This document shows, one piece after another, positions 36,411 through 49,196 of a stretch of DNA of 64,000 nucleotides (the first letter of the stretch is position 1; each line of letters opens with the position of its first letter). The position numbers and the translations under genes are program-made. This DNA comes from Galeruca laticollis (Eukaryota; Arthropoda; Insecta; Coleoptera; Chrysomelidae): positions 80,125,262-80,189,261 of the forward strand of contig OY998180.1 of NCBI GenBank assembly GCA_963921935.1, read 5' to 3'. Below the pieces are notes generated by a model. The model did no database searches. It had not been told where the DNA came from and saw nothing but the letters and a program-made list of their open reading frames with translations.

Positions 36411-36841
36411 ATATTTTGGTTGTATTTCATATTTGTATTTAGTTTTTAAGTTTAAACACTAATATTCCAAAAAAGGATACTATTTTTTAAAATTGTTAAA
36501 TCTCGTATCTCAAGAAAATTTACGTTTATTGAAAAACGGAACCTCGTTACTAGTTTTATATATTTATTGTTTAGTTAAAATATAACTTACATTTTTTTTA
36601 ACTTACTTAACTTAGTATTTATACTCTTTTTTAAAGATGTTGCGAAATACAGATTTTTTTTGACAATTTATTACCGTTTTAAGAAGTTTTTTTCATTTCC
36701 TGAAAATTGCCCATTTTTCAGATACGAGGTTTTGACTGTATGATGACGATATTTAAGTTACGTCACTGACGAGGAAGGCCTATCAGGGAAAATAGAGACA
36801 TTTGAAGATTTTGCTACTTTATACCTACATTCTTTCTTTAA

Positions 36842-39149
36842 CCTTCCAGTGGTGGCGCCAAAGCTTGTTGCACCAGTGGTTGCGCTGGTCTCACAGACCG
36901 AATGGGGGGAGGGGGGCTCTTAAAAAAAATTGAATGACTTTCAACAAAAGGTTCATTCAAGAAAGAGTCACGTCAAAACACTTTTTTTTGTTTTTTTAAT
37001 TATTTTTAATTATTCTTAATTATAATTTTTTATAAATCAACACCAACTTGGAAACTTAAACAATGATACGAATTATTGAGAACAAAGACTATGAAATCCA
37101 AAACATACAAAAAAAAAATATTGTCACTCCCGTAAAAGTTTGTGAGTGAAATTATTCCAGTGGATCTCCATTGCATGTTGAACATATACCAATGAGGTGC
37201 TCCAGGCACATGAATTTTCCACATTTGCAGCAGAAAAATCTCGTTTTCCGATTCTTCTTTGTTCCACAAAAATTGAATCTTCCAGTTTTTTGTTGAAAGT
37301 TGTCATTTTCATCGAAAGGAATTCCACAGATCTCTACTAATCTAGATTTCAAATTGCTGGGAAGTCCATGAACATGAGCTCGTTCGTGTAAATTAGGCAT
37401 AATCAGTTTATTGGGTATATCTTTGAGGAAATTTTTCCTCAAAATATTTTCATTGGGATTATTTGCATGATAGATCACCTGAGAGTTTATACCTGCTATA
37501 TTTGGGGCCAGTGAAAATATTACAGTAGGCCATCTACTTGTGTTTCTGGAGCAATCATAACTGGCACTTAATTTATCCACCACATCTACTCCTTCTTTCG
37601 TCCTATTATAGTCTGTAATGATAACTGGTTTATTGGCATAACCTGTTTCTTTATCAATCTCATAATCATGGTGAAACGAGGACAACAGAAGAGCGTTTTT
37701 TTTTCTTTTTTGGAATGTGAGAAACGAGGGTGCAAATTTTTCTAAATGCAAAGATGCTAGTACTTACTGGTCTTACTTTTCTATTTTTTTCAATTGTACC
37801 TATAGTTGTGATATTATGATCTACAGCCAATGTCTCAACAAGCGATAGCGATGTAAACCAATTATCTATTGTAATATTGCGCCCACTTCCCAAAATGTGA
37901 TGCAATAGTCTAAGAACAACAGCGCTACTAGAATTAAAATCCTTGTCGATAGCATTTTTACCAAGATATACCTCCAAATTACTTGTGTAAAATATTCTAG
38001 CATCACATAAGGCAAATACTTTTATGTCGTACTTATTGGGTTTGGATGGTATGTACTGCCGAAAACTGCACCTTCCTCTAAAAGCTGGAAGCATTTCATC
38101 CACTGTTACAAATTCAGACATATGGTAACCATTCTTACAGTTTGACGTAAAGGTATCGAAGAAACTACGAATAGGAGCTAGTTCATCTAAGGCCTTTCGC
38201 TCCGCACGTGTTTTTTTGAGATCAAATCTCATGCAACGGAGTAAGAATCTGAACCTCTGTAAAAACATTGTCAAACGGAAAATTTCAATTCCAGATCCAT
38301 CTGTTTTCCAGAAATCTTCAGTATTCAGAAGACTTGTATGGTAAATTCCAGCCATATATAGAAGACCTATCAGAGCATGAATTTCAACAGAATTAGTCAA
38401 ATTAGCATTTTTTTGCGAGAGAAATTATCGGCAATTGACTCGATATTATCATTTGTGCCTAGCACTATCATATTTACCATTTCATCATTTATAAAATACT
38501 TCCATATTTGTAATGTGTCAGTTGAAGCTTTGGTAACGAGTGTGGGACCAGGAAGTCGTTTTATCATGTTTCTCTGCTTAGCTCTACCTCTTTCCACCAT
38601 TTTTGGAAATTTACCCCAACGAGTAACTTTATCTTTGGAGATGTATGAATATTTGGTGACATTATAATTTGGTATATCTTCCGCTTCAGACATATCTTGT
38701 TCTGTATCACTGCTCTCCAATCTTGTTCTTCGTGATCCGATTCATCATCATCAGATTGGTCGAATACAACATCTTCTTCGTTGGCTTCCACCTCTTGCAA
38801 CATTCGCAAAAGCCGGGCCTGCTCTTTTTCGTAGGAGCACATGATATATTCTGTTTAAAAAACAACAATCAATATTGATGAAAAACAGAAAGAATAAAAC
38901 AAAGTACCTCGAAATCCAAAAATGACAAATTAAAACTGGCTTCGCTGAGTGGTGGCGTAGGATTCTGGGACAGAAAACAGGCACAGCAGACGATACGTTC
39001 ACCCGATCACAGTCAAATGAATACTGATTGCCTGTCGCCTCAGAAAACTAAAATACGCGAAGCGATAGCCAGCAGCCCCCTCCCTATTCGTAACCATGGC
39101 GATATTTCTGTTCTTCGGTCTCCTAGACAAGTGCGCCACCACTGGAAGG
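36842..39149 (-). mobile_element. piggyBac-like element B, complete ends with TTAA duplications
   Basis: Perfect 17-bp terminal inverted repeats CCTTCCAGTGGTGGCGC (36842-36858) and inverse (39133-39149) are each flanked by TTAA (36838-36841 and 39150-39153). Total length is 2308 bp. One transposase gene on the minus strand is broken by frameshifts. The exact ends and TTAA sites are diagnostic of piggyBac. Confidence 0.95.
37152..38842 (-). pseudogene. piggyBac-type transposase B, frameshifted
   Basis: The start at 38842 gives an acidic N-terminus (EANEEDVVFDQSDDDESDHEE). A frame change near 38710 leads to WKYFINDEMVNMIV, and a second at 38397-38408 coincides with a T7 run. The core follows: ALIGLLYMAGIY, VTVDEMLPAFRGRCSFRQYI (first Asp), ITIDNWFTSLSLVE (second Asp). 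A third frame change near 37690-37715 lies in runs of T8 and T6. Then VDVVDKLSASYDCSRNTSRWP (third Asp region) and a Cys-rich C-terminal finger (FFCCKCGKFMCLEHLIGICSTC), ending at 37152. Two of the three breaks fall in homopolymers, so sequencing or assembly error is possible; otherwise it is a young pseudogene. Confidence 0.9.
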
Positions 39150-39153
39150 TTAA

Positions 39154-42100
39154 CTAAAATTACAGTAGATTGTGATGAAAATCAGAAAATTCCAGTGAAA
39201 TTTCATATTTTGCAAAGGATAGATGTTAAGTAAACTCGTTGATGCAGTGTAAATTCTATGACAACCAGATTTTTTTTAAATCAAATTTTCTTTTTTCACC
39301 AGTTACGCAACATTCAGTTGATAAATAAGAAGATATTATCTTAAACTGTACCTGCCAACTTAAATCACTGAAAAATTACGTTCTCTCAGCATATTCTGAC
39401 AATGTGATATATTTATGATTACAACAAGGAGGTTCACAAGGATATATATACATAAGTGAGAGGTTTACTAAACCAAGTTTTGATTTATGACACTTGTAGT
39501 ATTGCAACATAACTTTTATCCTGAATTCCTTAAATGAAACATTCCTGTTAAAGATTTATGTGAATATCCTTTCAGAGAACAATAATAACGCTCGGAGACT
39601 CATAAATGTATCATTACGAGTTAGAAAGAAAAAGAGAACGGAAATGTTTTTTGTTGTCAAACAAACAAAAAATAATAGCTTAAGTACGTACAGTAGGAAA
39701 ATATTCGTGCTGAATTTCGAACAAATAGTCAATTATTCATCTCTTAGCAATGCATTAAAAACTTTGGTGAATAGTTCAATTGTTTGGCATACAATGAACT
39801 TACGCTTTTAATGAATGTAGAATTCTTGGATGCTATCTGGTGGACACCTTTTACCCATAGAGTCTAAAGAATAAACTTATTATACATCCCTTATGAAAAT
39901 TACAATAGTAAAATTTAGGAAATACACAAACTGTATTCATATACAAGGCATATATCATACAAAAAAATACTACTCATGACACATAAAATATAAACAATGG
40001 TACATTGAAAGCCAGACTCGCAATAAATAGACTATACCAGTTTTTGAACAAGAAAAGTAAACCTTTTATCCAAAATAAACTCCGTATACACAAACAATCT
40101 AATTTTGACATATGAAGCTTGTGATTTTCCAGGGAGTTCACAAGCAAATTTTCATAAACTTCAGGTTATACAAAACGAGGGTTTCCGCATTGCGCCGTAG
40201 TAGACCAATTAAATCGCTTAATTCCGGGCTGCTCGATTATACAACAGAGCCAATATAACTACGATTTAGGAAGTTGCCTCCAAAATATCGTTCAGCCAAT
40301 CGAGAAACATGTCTGAGTAACTTTCCAACTTTTCCTACAAGTAAAAATAATTTTTGGAGTCTCTCATCAGTAAGAGGTAAGGCGACGAGTGTTATTTAAT
40401 CGAATTTCAATTTAAATTGGAATTTATTGATGTCTTTCTTTTGTAAACCCGGTTTTTCACAAGTTTTTCAAAGTAAAACCTGCCGAAAATTCTAGGGAGC
40501 TATAAGTTTGATTTAATGAAACTAACTTTCTATTAGTCTGTCAGAATTTTAATTGATTACAAGTACAAGAAATATTATTATTTGGTCCGGCATCCATCAA
40601 AGAGTTAAGGGTAAACATTCAACTCGCAAAATCAGGGCTGAAGCTCACAGAATTCACTTTGAAAACGACTAAGTTGTACAAGATGATTACAAATCAATGA
40701 TAACCCTTTTTATGAAAAGATAGGGCAAACCTTTTCTTGTGAAGCTTAAGTTATTTTATTAGTATTTCTAGTACTGGCATTCAAATTGTTTCATTTAAAA
40801 TTGGAGAAACAAGTCAAGAATTTCATTTATTATAAGTATTATCAAGCATCGGTTCAAGTTAATACTTCACTTTATTGTTTTAATTATCACAAACTAATCT
40901 CAATGAGAATGATATTATCAACACCCAAGTAAGGGTGTGAAACCTGAGAGCAAAGATGTTGAATGAAACATGAGAAAATAAAACAGATTTCAACAGAATA
41001 GCCAAACGCAACAATTGTGTCAGTTGATTATACCGTACTGAGGACGGCTACTGAGCCAGAAACATGCATGTATGCGGTTACCACTCTTTTCAGTAGCCCA
41101 TTTTTTCTTTTTGCGTGCAATACACATGAATCTGAATCTCTTTGTTGCTTATTATATATAAACTATATAATTAGGAATATATTATTTTGGTTAGCATCAA
41201 TAAAATAAATGCAGAACGTAATACAGATAAACCACAGTCAGAAATAAAATTCTATATCAATGCAAATACTATGCGATTATTGATGGAAATAACAAGAACA
41301 AAAACAGTAATATATTTAAAGAAATTACCTTTGTAGTGTTAAAAAGCGGTAAAACACTATAGCATGTATGGAAGAATTTTTTTAAAAAAACTTTGGATTT
41401 ATTCAAATGCTTATTCTCATTTATTTCCAATGAATCATCTTGTCATTTAGCTAATTATCTAATCTATATAACATAATAAAAATTCATTGATTAATAATAT
41501 ATTTAGAAAAGTTGACACATTGTATATAAATGCAATATGACAATAAAGATTTCATGTGTCAAATTTTGAATCATACTGTATAAATATACAGGAAATAGGA
41601 AGAGGAAGTCTAGTAAAGAATGATAAGATTTAAAATGTCATTAGAAAATCAAGATACAATGCATAGAGTAAATAAAGAAACGAGACAGATTTTATATAAA
41701 AGGAATTATTTCATAAGTCTGAGATATCATTTTGCCACTATTGTACATAGAAAAATGTCAATTCTTGTTGTAATTTAATTATAATAATCATAAATGTCAT
41801 TCTGGTTTAAAGACTTATTTCACTAAAATGCCTGTATATACATGAGGAAAAGACTATTAGAAAGTTCATGTTATCAACCATATGTATCCTAGAACATTTA
41901 AACTGCTGTAATAAATATGAAGACTCAAAACGACAGTAAAAACATTTTATCTATGGAAGACATTTTAATGATAGCGGAAATGAAATAAAAAATTGAAACA
42001 AAAAAGGTTGGCTGTGAAATAGTGAGTTGTTGATAAAAAAATTGAGATCGAGGACTTGGAAGCGTGGCGTCGGTTAGCATTGAAAGGGTGATAAAAAGTG

Positions 42101-42606
42101 TGTTAAAGATTTGAAGAAAAATAATAGAAAATTCAAGTCACAGTGCTCAAATAATATAAATTAACAAACATACACTACTCACCAACACTTTTATAAAGTA
42201 TCTCCGCATGAAAACCAGAAATCATCAAATAATTACAAGATAGTCGTTTCCATACAGCAGTTTGCAGTTTCCAGCCAGAGAACTCCCGAAGATCCAGAGA
42301 ATTCCAGAAGACAGTGCCACGTCAGTGCATTTTTAATATTATTGGCCAATAATACAAACAATAATCTCAAAGAAATAATATTCTATTCATTTTCTATTTT
42401 TGAACTATAAAAAAGGAAAATTTGTAAATATAATTTCATAGGTATAATTAGTTATTAAGTATATGAACACTGAATTGTTTAAGTGAATGTAGAGAAGTTA
42501 TTTACCACATACTGGAATATATTTCATTTGAACAGGTTCACAAAAAATGTTTGGCTTTCACGAAATCAGCTGAACCATTATTTTGTATACTGATTTATAT
42601 TGAACT

Positions 42607-42610
<4 letters not shown>
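39154..42610. other. Gene-free AT-rich stretch
   Basis: About 3.4 kb with only short, unremarkable open frames. No repeat or RNA gene was recognised. Confidence 0.5.

Positions 42611-42611
<1 letters not shown>

Positions 42612-42644
<33 letters not shown>
42612..42644. repeat. (TA)n microsatellite
   Basis: Uninterrupted TA run. Confidence 0.95.
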
Positions 42645-42645
<1 letters not shown>

Positions 42646-43723
42646 TCATGTTGTGCAATATAATCCCATAAATCCTTTTATATATATTTCTTCACTAATA
42701 CACATATTTATTGAATAACTTGTGCATTGATATTTCTATCTAAAACGTTCAGAACAAGAAATTTTCGCCCTCTATTGTTAAATGTATTGTACGAATGGCT
42801 TCGTTGATCATGCGCATAAGACTGCATAGTTAGATTATGACTGCGGTTTTGCAGAGAATAGGCGTATGAGATTCCTAATGTTTTAAAAATAAATTCCACT
42901 AAAATTAAATTATTATTAAGTTATGTGTTTTTATTTCTTACTAATTAATTAGAATCCAAATTAATATATCGCCAGAACTCAAAGGGAGAACAGATTTTCA
43001 TGCACCGAAAAAGAAACTGAGCTAGCTAACGGGAGAAATAAACAGATAAAAATAATATATAATTAAAAGTAATTAAAGGTAAGTCATTGATACAAACAAA
43101 GTCATTGATATATATGATATCGTAGGTGTGGACATTGATCTATTAGTGTTTTTCTTTGAAGTTTTCACCAAAGCAACCAAAAAAGACATAACAGTATTGC
43201 TGAGAAATTTAGATTTTTATTAAATGTTTTTACTTCAACCTTTCGACAGCAGTCGATTTCATGTTGAAATATATATTCAACAAAATCAGTTCGTTTCTTG
43301 TTGTACGTCTTTTGGTTTTAAAAAAACAGGAAAAAAATCCTGGCTCTCATTACTATATGTAGGAGAGACATTATATTTAGTCGACATTTTTGTCTTTAGT
43401 GGATGAAGGTTTTCCTGCAATTTGTGAAATGTGAGTTTAATTTTAAATCATCACTACAAGTAAGTCGTAATGATTTCAAAAATTATTTTCTTTATTAAGT
43501 TAACCGATTTTTTCTTTCTGGTTTATTATAGCCTTTGAAAATGAAGACAATGCTCTTCGAAAGCTTATGTAATGTACTATTTGATTCACTTTATCTCTAA
43601 CCTGTAAAGTTTTTTTTGGCTGCTATCCCCACGAGTTTGAGGGTTTTTTAACAAAGACCACTCTTTGAAGTTTTATTTTTTAGCTAGTCAACCGTGACTA
43701 ACTGCCAACTTTTGGTTTCTGGT

Positions 43724-43725
<2 letters not shown>
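42645..43725. other. Gene-free stretch
   Basis: No supported feature. Confidence 0.45.

Positions 43726-43763
<38 letters not shown>
43726..43763. repeat. (TA)n microsatellite
   Basis: Uninterrupted TA run. Confidence 0.95.
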
Positions 43764-43764
<1 letters not shown>

Positions 43765-44449
43765 TGCCGATAAATCGGCCCTATGTAAATACTCCATTCC
43801 ATGCTGAAATATGATTTATCACCTCCTGCAAGGGCTCCTCCCTAAATATGCTTGAAACCAGAACAATGAAAAATTGTATCTTTGGTCATATTCAAGTATC
43901 AAAAAGAGCGGAAATAAAGTAAACTGATAACATGGCCTTTTGTTATATAATATGCCTCAAAGATTGTTGAAAATAGAGATTAAAGTACAATCGGGATCAT
44001 TATTTTCAGAAATGGTAGAGCAGCTCAAAATACCAGCCAGTGAATTTATTTGAATTTACCGGAGTAGTATAAAGATATACTACACATCAGTATATTAAAA
44101 ATTGTTAAACATATTGGCTGAAATTGTTTATTAGAGCCAATAACTACACGCTTTACTCTTCTAATAAACAGGGTGTTCCAAGTTATCATATACAGGCAAG
44201 ATAATTAAAAAATAATAAACCTGCTTTGAAAGACTTTATAGGAACTTCCTAATAACGTATAAAAATGTATTATATTTGACAGCCCTATGGTAGCTAACCC
44301 TCACTATTTATTTTCAAAAATCAAATCACCCCATGTATATTGTAAATGAAATTTGCGTCTCATTCTATTTGAATTACAACGATAGCACATACAACAAAAA
44401 CAGTTCATTAACGATAAATTTCAACTAAAATACCTAGGATGCAATTCAA
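43764..44449. other. Gene-free stretch with possible mariner end
   Basis: ACAGGGTGTTCCAAG near 44168 resembles the terminal repeat of DDE_3/mariner elements and lies downstream of the transposase pseudogene on the minus strand. Confidence 0.4.
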
Positions 44450-45960
44450 AAAACGAACAAGAAATTACAGCAATTGTTCAAAATGATTTCCTTCAGAATC
44501 CATGCAAGCTGCAAATCGTGTTGTGCAGGTCACCTGAATCATAGCTGGTATAACGCTATGACATGCTTCACGAACGTGTTCTTTAAGATCGTCTAAATCT
44601 ACTAATTGTATTTGATAAACCAAGTATTTAAGACATCCCCACAAAAAATTGTCCAGTGGTGTTAGATCTTACGAGCGGGGAGACCAAGCTATAGATCCAT
44701 AAATACCAATCCAACCGTGGAAAAAAGTTGATCGATTTGCTCCCCAACCATATCTGCATTATGGGGTTGGGCACCGTCCTGTTGCCAAAGCATTGTATTG
44801 CGTTGTGGCAAAGGAATGTCAACCATAAGTTCAAGTAATGTGTATACAAGAAAATGTAAATACCTTACTCCAGTCAACGTGGCCTCATGAAAGTGCAGCC
44901 CAATCAAATGATCATTGAAAAACCCATTCCACACATTTGTACCTCAAACTGTTTGGAATCGAGATGAACGATTCGAGTGTGGATTTTCGTTCGACTAATA
45001 ATGGACATTATGTATACTCGTATTCACTACATTATTTTTATGGAAAAGTGGCTTTAATTACTCAAAAATATTTGAAATATCCAACATACAGCTTTGGCGA
45101 TACGCCAATGAGCGAAAATGGCTGACGGTAAGTTTATTAGATGCACGTGTCTACGTATTTTTCTACAAATTTAAATAGCGATAACTAGTAACATGTTCAC
45201 CGGACATTGATCATAAAACCAGAGATGTTGAAAAATACCCATAGATATACAAATTCAAAATATCTTTCATAAAAGCCTGTCGGTGATGCCTAATAAAACA
45301 AGCGCGCAATGATAAAAAAGTCTTGTCCATCGAATCGTCAACAGTACCTAGCAATCTACCGAACAAGAAACTCACTACATCTACATGAACACGTTTTATC
45401 TGGTCAAGCTCAAGTCATTCAATGTATCAATATATTTGTTAGCAAATGCGTATTATAAATTCAAAGCAAATTAAATTAAATGTTATTATTTATAAAATTC
45501 TTACTGGGTGTTGTGCAGGGAGAACATTTTTGATTGTGTAAATAAAACTGAAACACTGTAATTCTATGTTTTATCCGACGTCAACGTCTACGAAGACCAC
45601 GATTAGGGAACCAGCCAAAATAAAGAATACAGTTTGCTTTGACTAGTAAAATAGTCACCCTGACGTAAGACGACGGGAATGTACTAAGTCTCCTCCGAAT
45701 CCGCAAACAAGGGATTATCGACAACCATAACTTAAATTAGAGAAACATTGTCCAACTTTTGTTCGAAATCAGTAGGCCTCAGCCCTTGAACTAAATAAAT
45801 TTTAAAAGGATATTATTTGTGTGCCTCCATAATCCTCTTTACGGTGCTTTTGCTTATTCCGATTTCTTCAGCTATTTTTCTAAGGGAAGTCAGGGGGTTA
45901 ACACGAACATAATGCATTTCTCATAGAATTACGGTGCGGTGCATGGCTTTGGTTTGGGAA
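44450..45960 (-). pseudogene. Mariner-like (DDE_3) transposase, broken and interrupted
   Basis: On the minus strand an N-terminal helix-turn-helix is readable at about 45960-45830 (NPLTSLRKIAEEIGISKSTV, then KRIMEAHK). After an ~890-bp interval without clear similarity the catalytic part resumes at 44934-44689: WNGFFNDHLIGLHF, then LWQQDGAQPHNADMVGEQID with the second catalytic Asp. The frame then breaks and continues through a degraded LGLPAR block, where the family has PARSPDL, and on to about 44450 (HVREACHSVIPAMIQVTCTT). The ~890-bp interval could be an insertion or extreme decay. There are several stops. The family call rests on QQDGA.PH and the HTH spacing. Confidence 0.75.
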
Positions 45961-45997
45961 TGAACCGTTGCGCAATTTCCTTTCCAATCTACATTTG

Positions 45998-46520
45998 TAC
46001 TGAACGATGAAATAAAACAATATCTTTTGTTTAAATCTTCATTTATTTGAACTAATGTTCAATTTAAACTTGTTGACGCGTTTCACTAACACAGTAGCTT
46101 TGTCAAAACGAATGAAGGTATAATGTTAACATGTCTTAATATATACAGTGCATAAATACAGAATTCTATTTACTAACGTTAACAATGGTATAGAAGGAAA
46201 TTACCTGTAAATTCATTTACTACAAACATTCCTAGGCTATCTTCTAGGTAAAAATGTTTAATAAAGCAGACTTAGAAGATAGCTTAGGAATGTTTGTAGT
46301 GAATGAATTTCCAGGTAATTTCTTTCAATAGCATTGTTAACGTTAGTAAATAGAATTCTGTACTTTTGCACTGTATATATTAAGACATTTTTATATTATA
46401 CCTTCATTCGTTTGACAAAGCTACTGTGTTAGTGAAACGCGTCAACAAGTGTAAATTGAACATTAATTCAAATAAATGAAAATTTAAAGAAAATATATTG
46501 TTTTATTTCATCGTTCAGTA
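45998..46520. repeat. Fold-back palindrome, ~249-bp arms and 26-bp spacer
   Basis: Left arm 45998-46246 pairs with 46273-46520 almost throughout (for example gaacgatgaaataaaacaat against its inverse at the right end, and cctaggctatcttcta against tagaagatagcttagg at the centre). No protein is encoded. It has the structure of a fold-back element or MITE. It abuts the HTH end of the mariner pseudogene, so the two could be related. Confidence 0.9.
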
Positions 46521-47379
46521 TTGATCTTCATCAAGTAAAAGCCTCATCTATTCAATACATTTGTACTACCTGACGACGTAGATGAAAACGTACTTGGTAT
46601 TAGCGGAAAGCTCGTCGAGCATTTTTCTTACATGCACCATAAACCAGCAGTATGTCAACGTATTCGTCTGAACTGAATGTAAAAAATGACATTGTAGGTA
46701 CTCAAGAAGACTAATTATTTTTCAATTGAAACCTGTGGATACCACAAACAATTCATCAAATAATTACACTAAGTACCGTTAACAATTCATGTTGATGTTC
46801 TACACTATAAAATAGTATAACTGTCTATAATTTTTTACATAAAAAAATCGGATTTTAAAACAATAAATCAATCCACTTCTATTGTGTGAAGTTTTTAAAA
46901 AGGTGTGCTGACGCCATTTCTGATATAAGTATAATTAAGTAACGTAAAAAAATCACAAAAGGTTTCTGTTGCTATTATTAAAAAAATACCAAGCATGTGC
47001 TATCGCTGTATTCCAAATAGAATGACACGCAGCCTTCAATTACGATATGGGGATGCCAATTAAAAATAAAAAGTAAGGCGTAGGTAGCTACCACAGTGCC
47101 GTCATATGTAATATTTTTTCACGTCCTAAGGGAGGTATTTTAATGTAACGTTCCATTTATTTAAAATATTCAATTCAGTTTATTTTGACTGATTTTAATG
47201 TTTTTTAGATTGTTTCTAATTACACAGGTCTAAGAAAAAAAAAGTTGTCAGCTGCATGAGATATTTTTACTGAATTATATGTTTTAAAGTGCGCTGATTT
47301 CAAAAGTGATGGCCATTTTTTTCTATCACATAAGGATTTTTTGCAAATTCAAATACAAAAAATTGGTTAAAGCACTCCT
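46521..47379. other. Gene-free stretch
   Basis: No supported feature. Confidence 0.4.
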
Positions 47380-48690
47380 TTATTCAAAATTTTCAAACAA
47401 TAAATATTTTTTTAAAGCAAACGAAACATTATTTTGATAAAGATACTTGTTCATGTTCTTTGTGAAACCTCTTCCTCTTTTCCTTGATACTTGGACGAGT
47501 CCTTTTCCTATTTCCATCTTCAGTTTCTCACTTAAGCAGCCAACAGTAGTGAGCAAGCATAGTGACATCCCATCGCCCTTGGTACCTTCTCTCGATATCA
47601 CGGACATCCTGGTGAAATCGCTCCCCCTGCTCTTCACTGTAAGCTCCCAGGATTTCAGGAAAATAGTCTATGTGAGAGTGTAAAAAATGGACCTTCATGC
47701 TCATCTTGCAGCCTTGAGCTTCGTATGCTGCTAGCATCCGTTGCACAATGGTTTTATAGTTAGGATCCTTAGTATTTTTCAAAAACTTTTGCACTACGTC
47801 CTTGAACGATACCCAAGTTTCTTTTTTCCTTTTCAGTCAAAGTTTCCACAAATGAAGGGTCCGTCAAAAGTTCTCTTATTTCGGGGCCGGTGAAAACTCC
47901 CTCTTTCAACATTGCTTCTGACAGCTTCGGGAATTTTGTACATAAATATTTGAAACAGTCTCCATCCTTTTGTAGCGATTTTACAAATTGTTTCATCAAC
48001 CCCATTTTGATATGGAGAGGGAACAACAAAACCTTTTCTGGTAGTACCAAGGTAGTGTTTATAACATTTTTCTCTCCAGGTTTTAAAGTTTCTCGGGATG
48101 GCCAATCACTTTTTTTCTAGTGCTGTTCTCTGGCTCTACTATCCCACAAGCATAAGATGCATGGTTATTTGGTATAGCATGCCTGCTGACTCAAAAGCAT
48201 TCTCAGTATTTTGAAGTCCCCACCATCCATTGATGGTCTTCATACTTGATTTTTTCCAGTATAATGGCCAAATCTTTATAATTTTCTTTCATGTGCACAG
48301 AATGTCCAATCGGAATCGAGGCAAATTTATTTCCATTGTGCAATGATACTGCTTTGAGGCTAGTCTTAGATGAGTCAATGAATAGGCGCCATTCAGATGA
48401 GTCATACTTTATATCAAAGCGATGTATGAGTTCTTCCACATTATTGCAGAAAACTAAATTTCCTTCTTTTGAGTAAAACTTGTTAAATTCTTTTTCTCGC
48501 TGTCTGTACCAGTAGAAAGAAGTATCAGGCGATAAAAGGTTTTTATTTTTTAATCTAGAACCTAACAGTTCGGCTGCATCTTTTGAAAGACCTAAATCTC
48601 TTACTAAATCATTGAGCTCACCTTGAGAAAATAGTTGAGGCCCTCCATCTTCGTCAAAAGATAAATCTGAGCTGAGTACTCCAATTCACA
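47380..48690 (-). pseudogene. Unnamed transposon-like protein family, broken
   Basis: Minus-strand blocks in order: QGELNDLVRDLGLSKDAAEL and LLSPDTSFYWYRQREKEFNKF (48640-48480), WRLFIDSSKTSLKAVSLHNG with a conserved Asp (48390-48320), VHMKENYKDLAIILEKIKYE, a damaged stretch about 48200-48060 with a frameshift near 48030, then LLFPLHIKMGLMKQFVKSL, KYLCTKFPKLSEAMLKEGVF, and HFLHSHIDYFPEILGAYSEE ending in GERFHQD and RRYQGRWDVTMLAHYCWLLK. Proteins with these blocks are abundant as uncharacterised copies in insects and cnidarians. The Asp, HSH.D and E.GERFHQD motifs suggest a DDE-like nuclease, but this is inference. At least two frameshifts are present. Confidence 0.6.
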
Positions 48691-49018
48691 TTAAAACTAT
48701 AACATGAATTTATCCATTCAAATAAAGCCTAACAGATTGACTGACTTCCTCCGACTAGCTAATTTATACACTTTGTTCCATATTCCCCAAAATTTCGTGG
48801 CGCAAACGATTCCTCTTCGGAATGTAACAGTTTTCTATATTTTCCGGCTCTAACATTCTTGTCGCCGCTGTTAAAGCCTTAAGCTGAAAACAAGCTGTTA
48901 CTGGGGGACCTCTAGATGTAGTTGAGGGTTCTCTTATCAACAACATTAACAAACAACGTAGAGGGGAGTCTACATATTGTGACGCATCGTACATACCTCG
49001 ACTAACAACATATAAATC

Positions 49019-49196
49019 AGTGTTTTTAAATGAAACTCACGGTCTCTAGTTAATTCCACAATATAATACAAGTTATTGAAAATTCTAAAAAACTGACAAT
49101 TGTTTCGATAAATCAATATCATCGTCAGAATGACGTCAATAACTTGTATTATATTGTGGAATTAACTAGAGACCGTGAGTTTCATTTAAAAACACT
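49019..49196. repeat. Short fold-back palindrome, perfect 61-bp arms
   Basis: 49019-49079 and 49136-49196 are exact inverted copies around a 56-bp spacer. It could be a miniature inverted-repeat element; target duplications are not obvious. Confidence 0.92.

Noticed and set aside
39560..39811. 83-codon plus-strand open frame as a small host gene
   Set aside because: No domain, no splice context and low-complexity Asn/Lys/Arg content.
48764..48994. Minus-strand 76-codon frame as the N-terminus of the 47.4-48.7 kb family
   Set aside because: The conserved blocks of that family end near 48690 and I see no match in this frame.
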